From Polaribacter sp. SA4-12 (GTDB lineage Bacteria > Bacteroidota > Bacteroidia > Flavobacteriales > Flavobacteriaceae): 64,000 nt of DNA. The number at the start of each line of letters is the position of its first letter. The stretch's first letter is position 1. Of this stretch, positions 54,876 to 64,000 are shown one piece after another. The notes below the pieces were generated by a model. That model was given only the letters and a program-made list of their open reading frames with translations. It did no database searches and had not been told where the DNA came from. The stretch spans positions 3,577,501-3,641,500 of the forward strand of contig NZ_CP019334.1 of assembly GCF_002163675.1 (NCBI RefSeq), given 5' to 3'. The position numbers and the translations under genes are program-made.

Positions 54876-57800
54876 ATGAGTAGCTCGTTTCTTTTAAAAT
54901 CGTTGTTTCAATACGTTTTTTTAGTTTTCTTATTTGTTGGTAGTGTAACTCACCTTTTAGGGCAAAATAGTATTCATTTTCAACACATTACAACAGAAGA
55001 TGGTTTATCTCAAAGTGATATAAATAGTATGTATCAAGATGAACAAGGCTTTATGTGGTTTGCAACTCATGAAGGTTTAAATAAATATGATGGTTATAGT
55101 TTTAAAGTGTTTACACCAGATGCTAATAATTTAAATAGTATAAATAGCAATTTAATTTTTGCACTTACAGGAGATAAAAAAGGAAATCTTTGGGTGGGTA
55201 CTACAGGTAAAGGTTTAAATTATTTTGATAAGACTACAGAGAAGTTTACACACTTTACTCACGATAAAAAGAATAAAAATAGTTTAATTAATGATCATAT
55301 AAGTTCAATAATAATAGATTCAAAGAATAGACTTTGGGTTGGTACTGTTGATGGTTTAGACTTCGTAGATTTAAATGTTCCATTAGAAAATATTAAGTTT
55401 AAGCATTTCAATTTAGATAGTAATCTTTTCATTTCTAAATTTGGAGATAATATTATATACTCAGTATTTGAAGATTCTAAAGGAGATATTTGGGTTGGAG
55501 GTTTTCATGGGTTGTTTAAACTAGTAAGAGATTCTAATGGAGATTCTTATTTTAAGCTTGTTAATAAAATGATTGGATTGCCAAATTTAGCAGTTAGAAG
55601 TATAAATGAAGATGCTTTTGGTCGTTTATTAATTGGATCTACAAACGGATTTTACCTTCTTGATAGAATATCTAAAGTTAAGGTTGAACTAGTATATAGT
55701 TTGGGGTTTACGAATAATATCCTGATAGAAAAAAATACAATTTGGACAGGTAGTAATTCAGGACTTTATCAATTTGATAATTCAAATAAAAATGAATTAC
55801 CAAAACTTGTAAATAAGTTTAAATACAATCCTAATAATCCTTCAAGTCTAAGTAAGAATATTGTAAAGTCTCTTTTAAAAGATAAAACAGGTGTTATTTG
55901 GGTAGGTACAAATGGAGGTGGAATTAATAAATTTGACTTAGAAAGAAAACAATTTGAACATATAAAAAAAACATTAGAACCGTCAAGTTTAAGTTATGAT
56001 AAAATAAGATCTTTATATGAAGATTCAAATGGTGCTCTTTGGGTTGGTACAGAAGGTGGAGGTCTAAATATGTTGCCTAAAGGAGATATAGATGGTTTGT
56101 ACAAAGGATTCGTTAAGTACCCAAGAATTAGAAAACCTTTTGTAACAATAGAAATTAAACGAGAAGGAAAAAAAATATTATTAATTGGTGCAGAAGATTC
56201 ACCTGGTTTGTATGAGTTAGATATTACAAACCCAAATGATATAAATAAAGTTAGTATTGAAAGTTTTGATGGTATAACAGGTAGCGTTTTCGCTTTAAAA
56301 GAAGATACAGATAAAAATTTATGGGTTGGTACTTATAGCGCAGGAGTTAATAGAAGGCTTTATGACACGAAAACAAAAACATATAAAAAGGATATTTTAG
56401 CGAATAACAAACTTGACTCTACTAGTATTTCAAGTGATATTATTAGAAATATTATAGAAGATACAGAAGGTAATATTTGGTTTGCTACAGGTAATGGTTT
56501 GTGTAGATTAGATAAAGATGAAAAAACAAAAAAGCATCCGAAATTTAAAATTTATAAAAACATACCATCAAACCCTAAAAGTATAAGTCATAACTATATT
56601 TTAGAATTATTTCAAAGCTCAAATGGAGACATTTGGATTGGAACACTTGGAGGTGGTTTAAATAAGTTAGTGTCTTCTGAAGATGGATCTTCAGATACTT
56701 TTATCTCTTATAAAATTGAAGATGGTCTGCCAAATAATGTTATTAAAGGTATTTTAGAAGACGATAAAAACAACCTTTGGCTTTCTACCAATAAAGGACT
56801 TTCAAAGTTTAACCCAGTTAATAAAACAGTTAAAAATTTCGATGTTAATGATGGTTTACAAAGTAATGAATTTCAGGAATTAGCAAGGTTAAAATGTAAA
56901 AGCGGAAAGTTGCTTTTTGGTGGAATTAATGGTATAAATTCTTTTTATCCAGAAGAAATTCATGATAATCCTTATGAAGCAGAAACTGTAATAACAAAAT
57001 TGTCTATTTCTAATGAAGATGTATCTATTGGTGAAAAAGTGAACGGTAGAGTTCTTCTAGAAAACTCCTTATCTACCACAAAGAATATTAAATTAAAATA
57101 TATAGAAAATAGTTTCTCATTTGAGTTTTCATCACTTCATTTTGCTTCTCCAGAAAAAAATAAGTACGCTTATAAATTAAACGGTTTTGATAATGAGTGG
57201 ATTTATACATCATCAAAAAAACGTTTTGCAACTTACACCAATTTACCACCAAATAATTATACATTAATGGTAAAAGCATCTAATAATGATGGTGTTTGGG
57301 ACACTACTCCTTCAATATTAAATATTGAAATAACACCTCCGTTTTGGCTTACTAATTTTGCGTATTTTATTTATTTATTAATGGTTGTTGGCCTGTTGTT
57401 TTTGTTTAGAAGGTTTACTATTATTGGTACTAGAGAGAAGCATCAATTAGAAATCGACCATTTAGAAACAGAAAAAAATGATGAACTTCAGAAAATTAAA
57501 TTCGAGTTTTTTACCAATATTTCTCATGAGTTAAGAACACCTTTAACGCTAATTAAAGGCCCTTTAAAATACTTACAAAAAAATGGAGAAAAACTAAATC
57601 AAAATCAAATTCAAGAGCAATATGGTTTAATGGAAAAAAATAGTGATTCTTTATTAAGACTGGTGAGCCAACTGCTTGATTTTAGAAAAGTGAATCAAGG
57701 TAAAATGAGATTAGTAATGAGAAAAAGTAATATAGTCTGTTTTATACAAGAACTATGTGAACCTTTTCAGTTTTTAGCAAGTAAAAACCAGTGCGAGTTT

Positions 57801-59144
57801 AATGTTACTTTTCCTAAAGAAAAAATAGTATCATGGTTTGATCATGATGCAATCGAAAAAATAATGAATAATCTTTTATCAAATGCATTTAAATTTACAA
57901 ATGAAAAAGGGAAAGTTAATGTAGATATAGATGTTGAAGAAGTAATAGGAGGTAAACACGTTGTTGTTATAAAAGTAAAAGATAATGGTTTGGGTATAGA
58001 TAAAGAACAACTTCCAAATATTTTTGATCGTTTCTATATTGATAAAAGTAAGCAAAAAAGCAACCCTAAAGGCATCGGAATTGGATTGTCTTTTGTGCAA
58101 CAAATAGTAAAGTTACATCAAGGTAGTGTAGATGTAGTGAGCGAGTTAAATAAGGGAGCTACTTTTATTGTAAAACTCCCATTAGAAAAAGATGCTTATG
58201 AAAACATCCCAGAGTTAACATGTAAAAGTAGTAATGATACAGATTTCTTAGTAAGAACTTCTGAGACAGACTCTATAGCTATAAGTATTAACGATGAAAT
58301 TGTAGATTTAGATATAGATAAAGAAAGATCTGAAAAACCAGTTTTACTAGTTGTTGATGATAATGAAGATATTAGAAAGTTTTTAAAACAAGCTTTAAGT
58401 GCAGATTATATTATTTATGAAGCTGAAAATGGTAAAGTAGGTTTAGATAAAGCGAATGAAATAGTACCTAATATTATACTTACAGATGTTTTAATGCCAG
58501 AAATGGATGGTATTGAATTCTGTAATGCTGTAAAATCCCAAAAAGAAACTAGTCATATTCCTGTTATAATGTTAACAGCAAAACTCTCTCAAGAGAGCGA
58601 AATTCAAGGACTGAAAACTGGGGCAGATGACTATATTAGAAAACCTTTTGATATAGAACTTTTAGAAGTAAAGCTTAAAAACATAATTAAGTATAGGGAT
58701 AAATTAAGAAAACGTTTTAATAAAGACATCTCTTTTAAACCGAAAGATGTAACTGTTACTACTTTAGATGAGAAATTTTTACAACAAGCTATAGAGATTG
58801 TTGAGAAACATATGATGAATACTGACTTTAGTGTAGAAATGTTAGTGAAGGAAATGGGCTTAAGTAGAAGTAATCTATATCTTAAATTTAAAGAAATTAC
58901 AGGTCTTTCATCTAGTGCATTTATTAGAAATATTCGATTAAAACGAGCAGTACAACTCTTTGAAAAAAGCGATTATTCAGTAAAAGAGATTATGTACATG
59001 ACTGGTTTTAATACAGCTTCTTATTTTGCTAAATGTTTTAAAAAGCAGTTTGGTGTAATACCAAGTGAATATGTAAGACAGAATGTAAATAACCGAGTTT
59101 TAAAAGACGTTACATTAGATGATTCTTTTGATGCAGATAAATAA
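54876..59144 (+). CDS. Hybrid two-component sensor/regulator (HTCS)
   Basis: The 1422-residue protein joins all parts of a two-component system. A signal peptide (to about 30) and two periplasmic propeller domains come first (repeats such as LWVGTEGGGLNML, to about 700). A Y_Y_Y domain (about 745-810) and a membrane helix (about 825-845) follow. The kinase has His in FFTNISHELRTPLTL (about 882) and an N-box NNLLSNAFKFT (about 998). The receiver domain (about 1154-1270) has the Asp in ILTDVLMPEMDG (about 1203). The C-terminal AraC HTH spans about 1310-1410. HTCS proteins bind released oligosaccharides and switch on degradation loci. Neighbours point to xylo-oligosaccharides. All catalytic residues are intact. 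Confidence 0.95.
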   Translation: MSSSFLLKSLFQYVFLVFLFVGSVTHLLGQNSIHFQHITTEDGLSQSDINSMYQDEQGFMWFATHEGLNKYDGYSFKVFTPDANNLNSINSNLIFALTGDKKGNLWVGTTGKGLNYFDKTTEKFTHFTHDKKNKNSLINDHISSIIIDSKNRLWVGTVDGLDFVDLNVPLENIKFKHFNLDSNLFISKFGDNIIYSVFEDSKGDIWVGGFHGLFKLVRDSNGDSYFKLVNKMIGLPNLAVRSINEDAFGRLLIGSTNGFYLLDRISKVKVELVYSLGFTNNILIEKNTIWTGSNSGLYQFDNSNKNELPKLVNKFKYNPNNPSSLSKNIVKSLLKDKTGVIWVGTNGGGINKFDLERKQFEHIKKTLEPSSLSYDKIRSLYEDSNGALWVGTEGGGLNMLPKGDIDGLYKGFVKYPRIRKPFVTIEIKREGKKILLIGAEDSPGLYELDITNPNDINKVSIESFDGITGSVFALKEDTDKNLWVGTYSAGVNRRLYDTKTKTYKKDILANNKLDSTSISSDIIRNIIEDTEGNIWFATGNGLCRLDKDEKTKKHPKFKIYKNIPSNPKSISHNYILELFQSSNGDIWIGTLGGGLNKLVSSEDGSSDTFISYKIEDGLPNNVIKGILEDDKNNLWLSTNKGLSKFNPVNKTVKNFDVNDGLQSNEFQELARLKCKSGKLLFGGINGINSFYPEEIHDNPYEAETVITKLSISNEDVSIGEKVNGRVLLENSLSTTKNIKLKYIENSFSFEFSSLHFASPEKNKYAYKLNGFDNEWIYTSSKKRFATYTNLPPNNYTLMVKASNNDGVWDTTPSILNIEITPPFWLTNFAYFIYLLMVVGLLFLFRRFTIIGTREKHQLEIDHLETEKNDELQKIKFEFFTNISHELRTPLTLIKGPLKYLQKNGEKLNQNQIQEQYGLMEKNSDSLLRLVSQLLDFRKVNQGKMRLVMRKSNIVCFIQELCEPFQFLASKNQCEFNVTFPKEKIVSWFDHDAIEKIMNNLLSNAFKFTNEKGKVNVDIDVEEVIGGKHVVVIKVKDNGLGIDKEQLPNIFDRFYIDKSKQKSNPKGIGIGLSFVQQIVKLHQGSVDVVSELNKGATFIVKLPLEKDAYENIPELTCKSSNDTDFLVRTSETDSIAISINDEIVDLDIDKERSEKPVLLVVDDNEDIRKFLKQALSADYIIYEAENGKVGLDKANEIVPNIILTDVLMPEMDGIEFCNAVKSQKETSHIPVIMLTAKLSQESEIQGLKTGADDYIRKPFDIELLEVKLKNIIKYRDKLRKRFNKDISFKPKDVTVTTLDEKFLQQAIEIVEKHMMNTDFSVEMLVKEMGLSRSNLYLKFKEITGLSSSAFIRNIRLKRAVQLFEKSDYSVKEIMYMTGFNTASYFAKCFKKQFGVIPSEYVRQNVNNRVLKDVTLDDSFDADK

Positions 59145-59155
59145 TTTTTTTATAT

Positions 59156-59195
59156 AAAAAGACCTTTCAAATTTTAAATTTGAAAGGTCTTTTTA
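59156..59195. terminator. Bidirectional terminator between HTCS and mutarotase genes
   Basis: AAAAAGACCTTTCAAAT and ATTTGAAAGGTCTTTTT form a long perfect stem with A and T runs on both sides, between two convergent genes. Confidence 0.9.
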
Positions 59196-59217
59196 GTTTT
59201 ATTTAGGTTAGAGTTTT

Positions 59218-59565
59218 CTATTTTCCTAATTTAAAAACTTGCTCTAAGGCAATCCATTTTTCGCCATCTTTTGCCCAAGGTAATTCTTGTTGGTAATCCC
59301 ACATAAGATTTTCCCATTCTTGTACTTTAGGATTGTTAGTGTCCATTTCTGCCTTTTTAGCAGGATCAAATGTTTCATCAACTTCCATAATCATAAACAT
59401 TCTATTTCCTGTTAAATAGATTTCCATATCTGTAATTCCTGCACCAGATATACTTTGTGTTATTTCTGGCCACGCATTACCCGCAGCGTGATATTTTTTA
59501 TATTCTGCAATTAATTTAGAGTCATCTTTTAAATCGCAAGAATAGCAAAATCTTGTTGTGCTCAT
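59218..59565 (-). CDS. L-rhamnose/L-fucose mutarotase (RhaM family)
   Basis: The 115-residue product belongs to the RhaM (DUF718) fold: RFCYSCDLKDDSKLIAEYKKYHAAGNAWPEITQSI, GITDMEIYLTGNRMFMIMEVDE, WENLMWDYQQELPWA, and the C-terminal EQVFKLG. The family flips the anomeric form of 6-deoxy-L-sugars. Next to a fucose-type permease, an L-fucose role is likely, but rhamnose cannot be excluded. Confidence 0.85.
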   Translation of the reverse strand: MSTTRFCYSCDLKDDSKLIAEYKKYHAAGNAWPEITQSISGAGITDMEIYLTGNRMFMIMEVDETFDPAKKAEMDTNNPKVQEWENLMWDYQQELPWAKDGEKWIALEQVFKLGK

Positions 59566-59604
59566 ATTTTATATTTTTAAGTTATTTTTTTATTCCTAAA
59601 ATAG

Positions 59605-59633
59605 AAAAAGAGCTGAAAAAATCAGCTCTTTTG
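59605..59633 (-). terminator. Terminator after fucP
   Basis: AAAAGAGCTGA and TCAGCTCTTTT pair, followed by T-rich sequence on the minus strand, 19 bases after the permease stop. Confidence 0.85.
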
Positions 59634-59651
59634 TGTCTTGTATTATAAATG

Positions 59652-60986
59652 TTATTTACTCGTTTTCCAAGTTGCGTAACCATATCTAGCAACAACAGCT
59701 AAACAGATAAGAGGTAAAATGAATGAGAAGTTAACTTCTGGTATAAATCCTAATATTTTCATATCAGCAAAACCAGAACCACCCCAGTCTAAAATCCAAC
59801 CTTGTAATATAGGTAACAATGCTCCTCCAACAATAGCCATAACTAATCCTGCAGAACCAATTTTTGCTTCATCACCCATATTCTTTAATGCAATACCGTA
59901 AATTGTTGGAAACATTATAGACATAAATAAAGAAACAGCTACTAAAGAATATAAACCTAAAGTTCCGTGAATTAAAATTGCTCCTGCACAGAAAATAACG
60001 CCTCCAATACCGAATAACATTAAAATTCTAGAAGGATTTATCGTTTTCATTAAACCTGTACCAATCCATCTTCCTGAAAGGAAAATAATCATTGCTGCAA
60101 CATTAAACCAAGTTGCTGTTAATTGTTCATCTACTGGTAAGCCTTCATTTAAATTATCAACATATTGAAAAATATAGGTCCAACACATAATTTGTGCACC
60201 AACATAAAAGGCTTGTGCAACAACACCTTGTTTGTAGTTTTTGTTTGCAAAAAGTTTATTAAAAGATTCTGATAAAGACATTTTATCTTCTTCAGCTGTT
60301 TTAGGCATTTTAGTAAAAAAAATAATGCTCATTATTACTAAAACCAATACACCTAAAGCAATATATGGAATACTAATAATGCTAAGATCGTTTTCTCTTA
60401 CGGCAGATTTTGCAGTTTCAGATAACGTATCATAAACTAAAGCTCCACTAGCATCTTTATCGTCAGAACGTAAAGCAGATATTACAAATTGTTGAGCTAC
60501 AATCATCCCTAATAAGGACCCAATAGGATTAAAAGCTTGTGCTAAATTTAAACGTTGAGTAGCAGTTTCTTTATCACCTAAAGATAAAATTAAAGGATTT
60601 GAGGTTGTTTCTAAGAAAGCTAATCCACAAGTAATTACCCATAATGAGATTAAAAAGAAATTAAATTCTTCAAAAATTGCTGCTGGATAAAACATGAATG
60701 CACCAACTGCATACAAACTTAATCCTAAAATAATTCCTGATTTATAACTGTATTTTCTAATAAATAATGCTGCTGGTAATGCCATAAAGAAATAACCAAA
60801 GTAAAACGCAAATTGCACTAAAGATGCTTGCACGTTTGATAGTTCTGGCATTACTTTTTTAAATGCAGAAACCATTGGGTTTGTAAGGTCATTTGCTATT
60901 CCCCAAAGGGCAAATAAAGATGTAATAATAATAAAAGGAAAAAGTAATTCTTTTCTTACTACTGGGATTTTAGAAAGTTTATTCAT
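59652..60986 (-). CDS. fucP: L-fucose:H+ symporter-like permease
   Basis: The 444-residue major facilitator matches FucP: LFALWGIANDLTNPMVSAFKKVMPEL, then the SNVQASLVQFAFYFGYFFMALPAALFIRK segment, the LAFLETTSNPLILSLGDK signature, and AQAFNPIGSLLGM. Twelve helices are predicted. FucP relatives also carry galactose, glucose or other deoxysugars, so the substrate is inferred from the mutarotase, dehydrogenase and lactonase genes around it. Confidence 0.88.
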   Translation of the reverse strand: MNKLSKIPVVRKELLFPFIIITSLFALWGIANDLTNPMVSAFKKVMPELSNVQASLVQFAFYFGYFFMALPAALFIRKYSYKSGIILGLSLYAVGAFMFYPAAIFEEFNFFLISLWVITCGLAFLETTSNPLILSLGDKETATQRLNLAQAFNPIGSLLGMIVAQQFVISALRSDDKDASGALVYDTLSETAKSAVRENDLSIISIPYIALGVLVLVIMSIIFFTKMPKTAEEDKMSLSESFNKLFANKNYKQGVVAQAFYVGAQIMCWTYIFQYVDNLNEGLPVDEQLTATWFNVAAMIIFLSGRWIGTGLMKTINPSRILMLFGIGGVIFCAGAILIHGTLGLYSLVAVSLFMSIMFPTIYGIALKNMGDEAKIGSAGLVMAIVGGALLPILQGWILDWGGSGFADMKILGFIPEVNFSFILPLICLAVVARYGYATWKTSK

Positions 60987-61027
60987 TTTTAAAATGTAAG
61001 TTAATTAGTTAAGTAAAAATAAAAAAA

Positions 61028-61055
61028 CACAAACCATTCTCTCGAATGATTTGTG
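61028..61055 (-). terminator. Terminator after the SDR gene
   Basis: On the minus strand CACAAATCATTC and GAATGGTTTGTG pair around GAGA, followed by seven T. It separates the SDR-lactonase-reductase run from fucP. Confidence 0.85.
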
Positions 61056-61078
61056 CATTTATATAGAACATATGTGTT

Positions 61079-61870
61079 TTATTCAGTTAATAAAGATCTG
61101 TCTAAATTAACATAACCACCATCAACAGCAATAAATTGACCTGTTGTATGTGATGATTTTTTAGAAATTGTAAATAAACATTGATCAGCAATTTCCTCTG
61201 GAGTTGTCATTCTGTTTTCTAAAGGAATTTTCTTTACAATAGATTTTAGTTTTTCTTCACCATTCTCTAAAGTCTTAATCCAAGCGTCATAAGCTGGCGT
61301 CCAGCTTTCTGCAATAATAATTGCGTTAGAACGGATTCCGTGTTTTATTAAATCTACAGCCCATTCTCTTGTTAAACCTAAAACTCCACCTTTAGATGCA
61401 GCATATCCAGAAGTACCACCTTGACCAGTTAAACCAACTTTAGAACCAATGTTTAAAATGTTTCCTTTAGATTTAATTAAAAAAGGTAAAGCGTGTTTTA
61501 CTACTAAAAAGTAGCTCACCATATTTAACTTTAGAGAATCCATAAATTCTTCATAAGAAGCATCTAAGCCAACGCCATCATTAACACCAACGTTGTTAAT
61601 TACAGCATCAATTCTTCCATATTTTTTTGATACAGTTTCAATTGCAGTTTCTATTTGTTTTGGGTCTGTAACATCAGTCTGACAAAAAATGGCATCAATT
61701 CCTCTTTTTTGTAATTCTTCTACATATTCAAAACCTCTTGCATTTCTATCAATTATAGCGGGAATTGCTCCTTCATCTGCTAATTTTTGTAGAATTGTTT
61801 CTCCAATACTACCTTTAATTCCAGCAGCGCCACTTATTAAAACTACTTTATCTTTTAAACCTAAATCCAT
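61079..61870 (-). CDS. SDR dehydrogenase, probable L-fucose (6-deoxysugar) dehydrogenase
   Basis: The 263-residue short-chain dehydrogenase has the cofactor motif ISGAAGIKGSIGE (the usual G-x3-G-x-G with extra spacing), INNVGVNDG, IGSKVGLTGQGGTSGYAASKGG with the catalytic Ser, Tyr and Lys, and a C-terminal HTTGQFIAVDGGYV. It is placed 8 bases after the lactonase gene, as in oxidative deoxysugar pathways where a dehydrogenase makes the lactone. The substrate is inferred from context. Confidence 0.85.
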   Translation of the reverse strand: MDLGLKDKVVLISGAAGIKGSIGETILQKLADEGAIPAIIDRNARGFEYVEELQKRGIDAIFCQTDVTDPKQIETAIETVSKKYGRIDAVINNVGVNDGVGLDASYEEFMDSLKLNMVSYFLVVKHALPFLIKSKGNILNIGSKVGLTGQGGTSGYAASKGGVLGLTREWAVDLIKHGIRSNAIIIAESWTPAYDAWIKTLENGEEKLKSIVKKIPLENRMTTPEEIADQCLFTISKKSSHTTGQFIAVDGGYVNLDRSLLTE

Positions 61871-61878
61871 AGTGTTTG

Positions 61879-62709
61879 TTATTTTATATTATAGAATATT
61901 CTAGCGTTTTCACCCATAATAGAAACCTGTTCTTTAGAAGGATGTTTTGCTATAAAATCTGTTACTAATTCTTTAATTTCTTTATAATTTCCGGCGACTA
62001 AACATACTGGCCAATCAGAACCAAACATTACTTTTTGCCATCCAAAAGCTACTAACACTAATTTCATATATGGTGCAATTTGTTCAGGAGTCCAAGTTTT
62101 GTAATCTGCTTCTGTAACCATTCCTGATAATTTGCAATAGACATTTTTGCATTTACCAATTTCAAACATTATTGCTGCCCAACCATCATAAAAACCATCT
62201 TTAATATATGGTTTTGCAATATGATCGATTACAAATTTTTGTTTTGGAAATCTTTTTACCAATTCTAAAACAGCACCTAATTGATGTGGAAATACTAAAA
62301 TATCATAGGTAAAACCATGCTTTTCTAAAGCTGCAATTCCTCTTAAGAAATTGGGTCTTAATAAAAAGTTATGATCTGCTTCACCTTGTACAACGTGTCT
62401 AAAACCTTTCAGTTTTGAATGTTTACTGTACTTTTCTAATACTTCTTCAATATTTTCTGCTCGTAAATCTACCCAACCAACAACTCCTTTTATAAAATCG
62501 TTTTTATCGGCTAAATCTAATAGAAAATCTGTTTCTTCTAATGTTTGATCTGCTTGTACAGCAACACAACCATCAATTCCATTTTCCGCATATAATTTTT
62601 GTAAATCCGAAGGCATAAAATCTCTACGGATTACCGACATTTCATCGTCAATCCATTCGTGTTTTACGGGTTCGTATTTCCAAAAATGCTGATGTGAATC
62701 AATAACCAT
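61879..62709 (-). CDS. Amidohydrolase-type lactonase (L-fucono-1,5-lactonase-like)
   Basis: The 276-residue TIM barrel shows the metal ligands of this amidohydrolase group: MVIDSHQHFWKYEP at the N-terminus, LKGFRHVVQGE, FVIDHIAKPYIKDG, and FGSDWPVCLV with the catalytic Asp. This COG3618-like group hydrolyses sugar lactones such as L-fuconolactone, L-rhamnonolactone and galactarolactone. Placed between an SDR dehydrogenase and a reductase, it should open the lactone. Confidence 0.85.
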   Translation of the reverse strand: MVIDSHQHFWKYEPVKHEWIDDEMSVIRRDFMPSDLQKLYAENGIDGCVAVQADQTLEETDFLLDLADKNDFIKGVVGWVDLRAENIEEVLEKYSKHSKLKGFRHVVQGEADHNFLLRPNFLRGIAALEKHGFTYDILVFPHQLGAVLELVKRFPKQKFVIDHIAKPYIKDGFYDGWAAIMFEIGKCKNVYCKLSGMVTEADYKTWTPEQIAPYMKLVLVAFGWQKVMFGSDWPVCLVAGNYKEIKELVTDFIAKHPSKEQVSIMGENARIFYNIK

Positions 62710-62720
62710 ATTTCAAAAAA

Positions 62721-64000
62721 TTATTTTACAAATGCATCTAAAGTTGCTTTCATTCCGTCATTTACAATTGCACCTAAATGCGCAGTAACTTCTTCTTGAA
62801 GACCATCTATTTCTGTTAAATCTGTTCCCCAGAAATCAGAATTTGATAATGTTTTTTCTGCAACTTCAACAAAGTTATTACTACTCCAAGCACTTTTAAA
62901 GAAATCTAAAACACCAGCATCATCTTTTACAGTTATTGGCGTTCCGTTTCTATCACCTTTATAAAAAGCAATTAAAGAAGCTAATGAGAATAATAAATTC
63001 TTTGGCAGTTCATTTTTACGTTTTACATACTCTAATACTGATGGTAAAACTCTTGTTTTGTATTTAGAAACTGAATTTAATGAAATACTCATTAATTCGT
63101 GCTCTAAATATGGATTTCTGAAACGGTCTAAAACGTCTGCAGAAAACTGACTTAATTCTTCTTCTGGTAAATTTAAAGTAGGAGAAATATCATTAAATAA
63201 TGCATTTTTCAAAAAGGTACCTACAACATCATCTTCTAGAGATTCACGAACTCTATCAATTCCGTATAAATAACCAACAGGAACTAACGTTGTGTGAGCA
63301 CCATTTAAAATACGCACTTTACGTGTTCTATAAGGTTCCATATTGTCCGTAAAAACAACATTTAATCCACAAGCTTCAGAAGGAAATTCTTCTTTTACAG
63401 AAGCAGGACCTTCAATTACCCATAAATGGAATTGTTCTCCTTCTACAACTAAATTATCTTTATAACCTAATTCTTCAGTAATTGCATCCATTTTATCTCT
63501 TGGATAACCAGGTACAATTCTATCAACTAAAGTATTACAGAAAATATTGTCTTCATTAATCCACTCAACAAACTCAGCTCCTAAATTCCAATCTGCTGCA
63601 TATTGAAGTATTATTTTCTTTAAATTATCTCCATTTCTATCAATTAATTCACAAGGAATAACAATTAAACCTTTGTCTGAAGCACCTCCAAAAACTTGGA
63701 AACGTTTGTATAATAAAGCTGTTAATTTCCCTGGAAAACTACTTTGTGGAGCATCATCTAATTTATCATCAGCATTATAAGAAATACCAGCTTCAGTAGT
63801 GTTAGAGATAACAAAACGTAAATCTGGATTTTCAGCATTTGCTAAATAATCTGCATAATTAGAGTAAGGATTAATTCCTCTCTGAATACAATCGATAACT
63901 TCCTTTTCACTTAAAACTTCGCCGTTTTTAATTCCGTTTAAGTATAAAGTGTATAAACCATCTTGATCGTTTAACATTTTAATTAAACCCTGATCTATAG
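62721..64000 (-). CDS. uxaB: Tagaturonate reductase-like dehydrogenase (mannitol dehydrogenase family), N-terminus cut
   Basis: The frame runs to the window edge without a start; the visible part begins IDQGLIKMLNDQDGLYTLYLNGIKNGE. A Met at 63977 exists but lies inside the expected Rossmann domain, so the true start is outside. Later landmarks fit the UxaB/polyol dehydrogenase family: FVISNTTEAGISYNADD, VIPCELIDRNGDNLK, NTLVDRIVPGYPRD, and RKVRILNGAHTTLVPVG with catalytic Lys/Asn/His region. It reduces or oxidises a keto-acid sugar such as tagaturonate. At least 426 residues are present. First visible gene of the operon. Confidence 0.88.
   Translation of the reverse strand, partial: IDQGLIKMLNDQDGLYTLYLNGIKNGEVLSEKEVIDCIQRGINPYSNYADYLANAENPDLRFVISNTTEAGISYNADDKLDDAPQSSFPGKLTALLYKRFQVFGGASDKGLIVIPCELIDRNGDNLKKIILQYAADWNLGAEFVEWINEDNIFCNTLVDRIVPGYPRDKMDAITEELGYKDNLVVEGEQFHLWVIEGPASVKEEFPSEACGLNVVFTDNMEPYRTRKVRILNGAHTTLVPVGYLYGIDRVRESLEDDVVGTFLKNALFNDISPTLNLPEEELSQFSADVLDRFRNPYLEHELMSISLNSVSKYKTRVLPSVLEYVKRKNELPKNLLFSLASLIAFYKGDRNGTPITVKDDAGVLDFFKSAWSSNNFVEVAEKTLSNSDFWGTDLTEIDGLQEEVTAHLGAIVNDGMKATLDAFVK

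Noticed and set aside
61079..61870. SDR gene as a 3-oxoacyl-ACP reductase (FabG)
   Set aside because: The cofactor loop has extra spacing and the gene lies in a sugar catabolic run with a permease and lactonase; fatty-acid synthesis context is absent.

Overview
The window looks like a chromosome segment of a marine member of the Flavobacteriaceae (Bacteroidota), close to Polaribacter or Tenacibaculum. The evidence is the AT-rich composition, -7 boxes of the form TAnnTTTG in front of several genes, a type IX secretion C-terminal sorting domain, many lipoproteins and outer-membrane barrels, a hybrid two-component (HTCS) sugar regulator, and flavobacterial dispersed repeats. No rRNA, tRNA, CRISPR array, insertion sequence or phage was seen.

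Region 1 (1-14132) is mostly housekeeping: secDF (partial), an exported unknown, fhs, a lipoprotein, recQ, mdh, an outer-membrane-like protein, gyrB and a porin. Region 2 (14467-19690) is the most interesting part. A promoter-like box is followed by a 15-codon leader peptide with nine Asn codons, then mutually exclusive antiterminator and terminator hairpins. These precede a tightly packed operon of a divergent gatC, gatA, and a 1110-residue fusion of GatB to a complete aspartyl-tRNA synthetase. Read together, this is a covalently tethered Asp-tRNA(Asn) amidotransferase (a built-in transamidosome) whose expression is predicted to rise when Asn-tRNA is scarce.

Region 3 (19706-27706) is a complete trp operon, E-G-D-C-F-B-A. 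It is controlled by a promoter with both Bacteroidota boxes and a Trp-Trp-Trp leader attenuator. It is unusually loose: dispersed repeats sit in its spacers and three extra small genes are inserted (two small membrane proteins and an S23-type four-helix-bundle gene bracketed by inverted repeats).

Region 4 (27725-43827) holds an FKBP lipoprotein, a CDGSH protein, an FUSC-family membrane protein, an exported amidohydrolase and M28 peptidase pair, and a minus-strand cluster of a putative LAS-type metallopeptidase, TPR proteins and an outer-membrane barrel. ftsE, two glycosyltransferases and a small zinc-ribbon protein follow.

Region 5 (43992-59144) is a xylan/xylose locus: an exported GH43 enzyme, a T9SS-exported protein with a tiny signal-bearing companion, a sugar:H+ symporter, xylA, xylB, a decayed carbohydrate-binding gene, and an HTCS regulator. 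No SusC/SusD pair is present. Region 6 (59218-64000) is a deoxysugar/uronate-type catabolic run on the minus strand: mutarotase, FucP-like permease, SDR dehydrogenase, lactonase-type amidohydrolase, and a tagaturonate reductase-like enzyme cut by the window edge.
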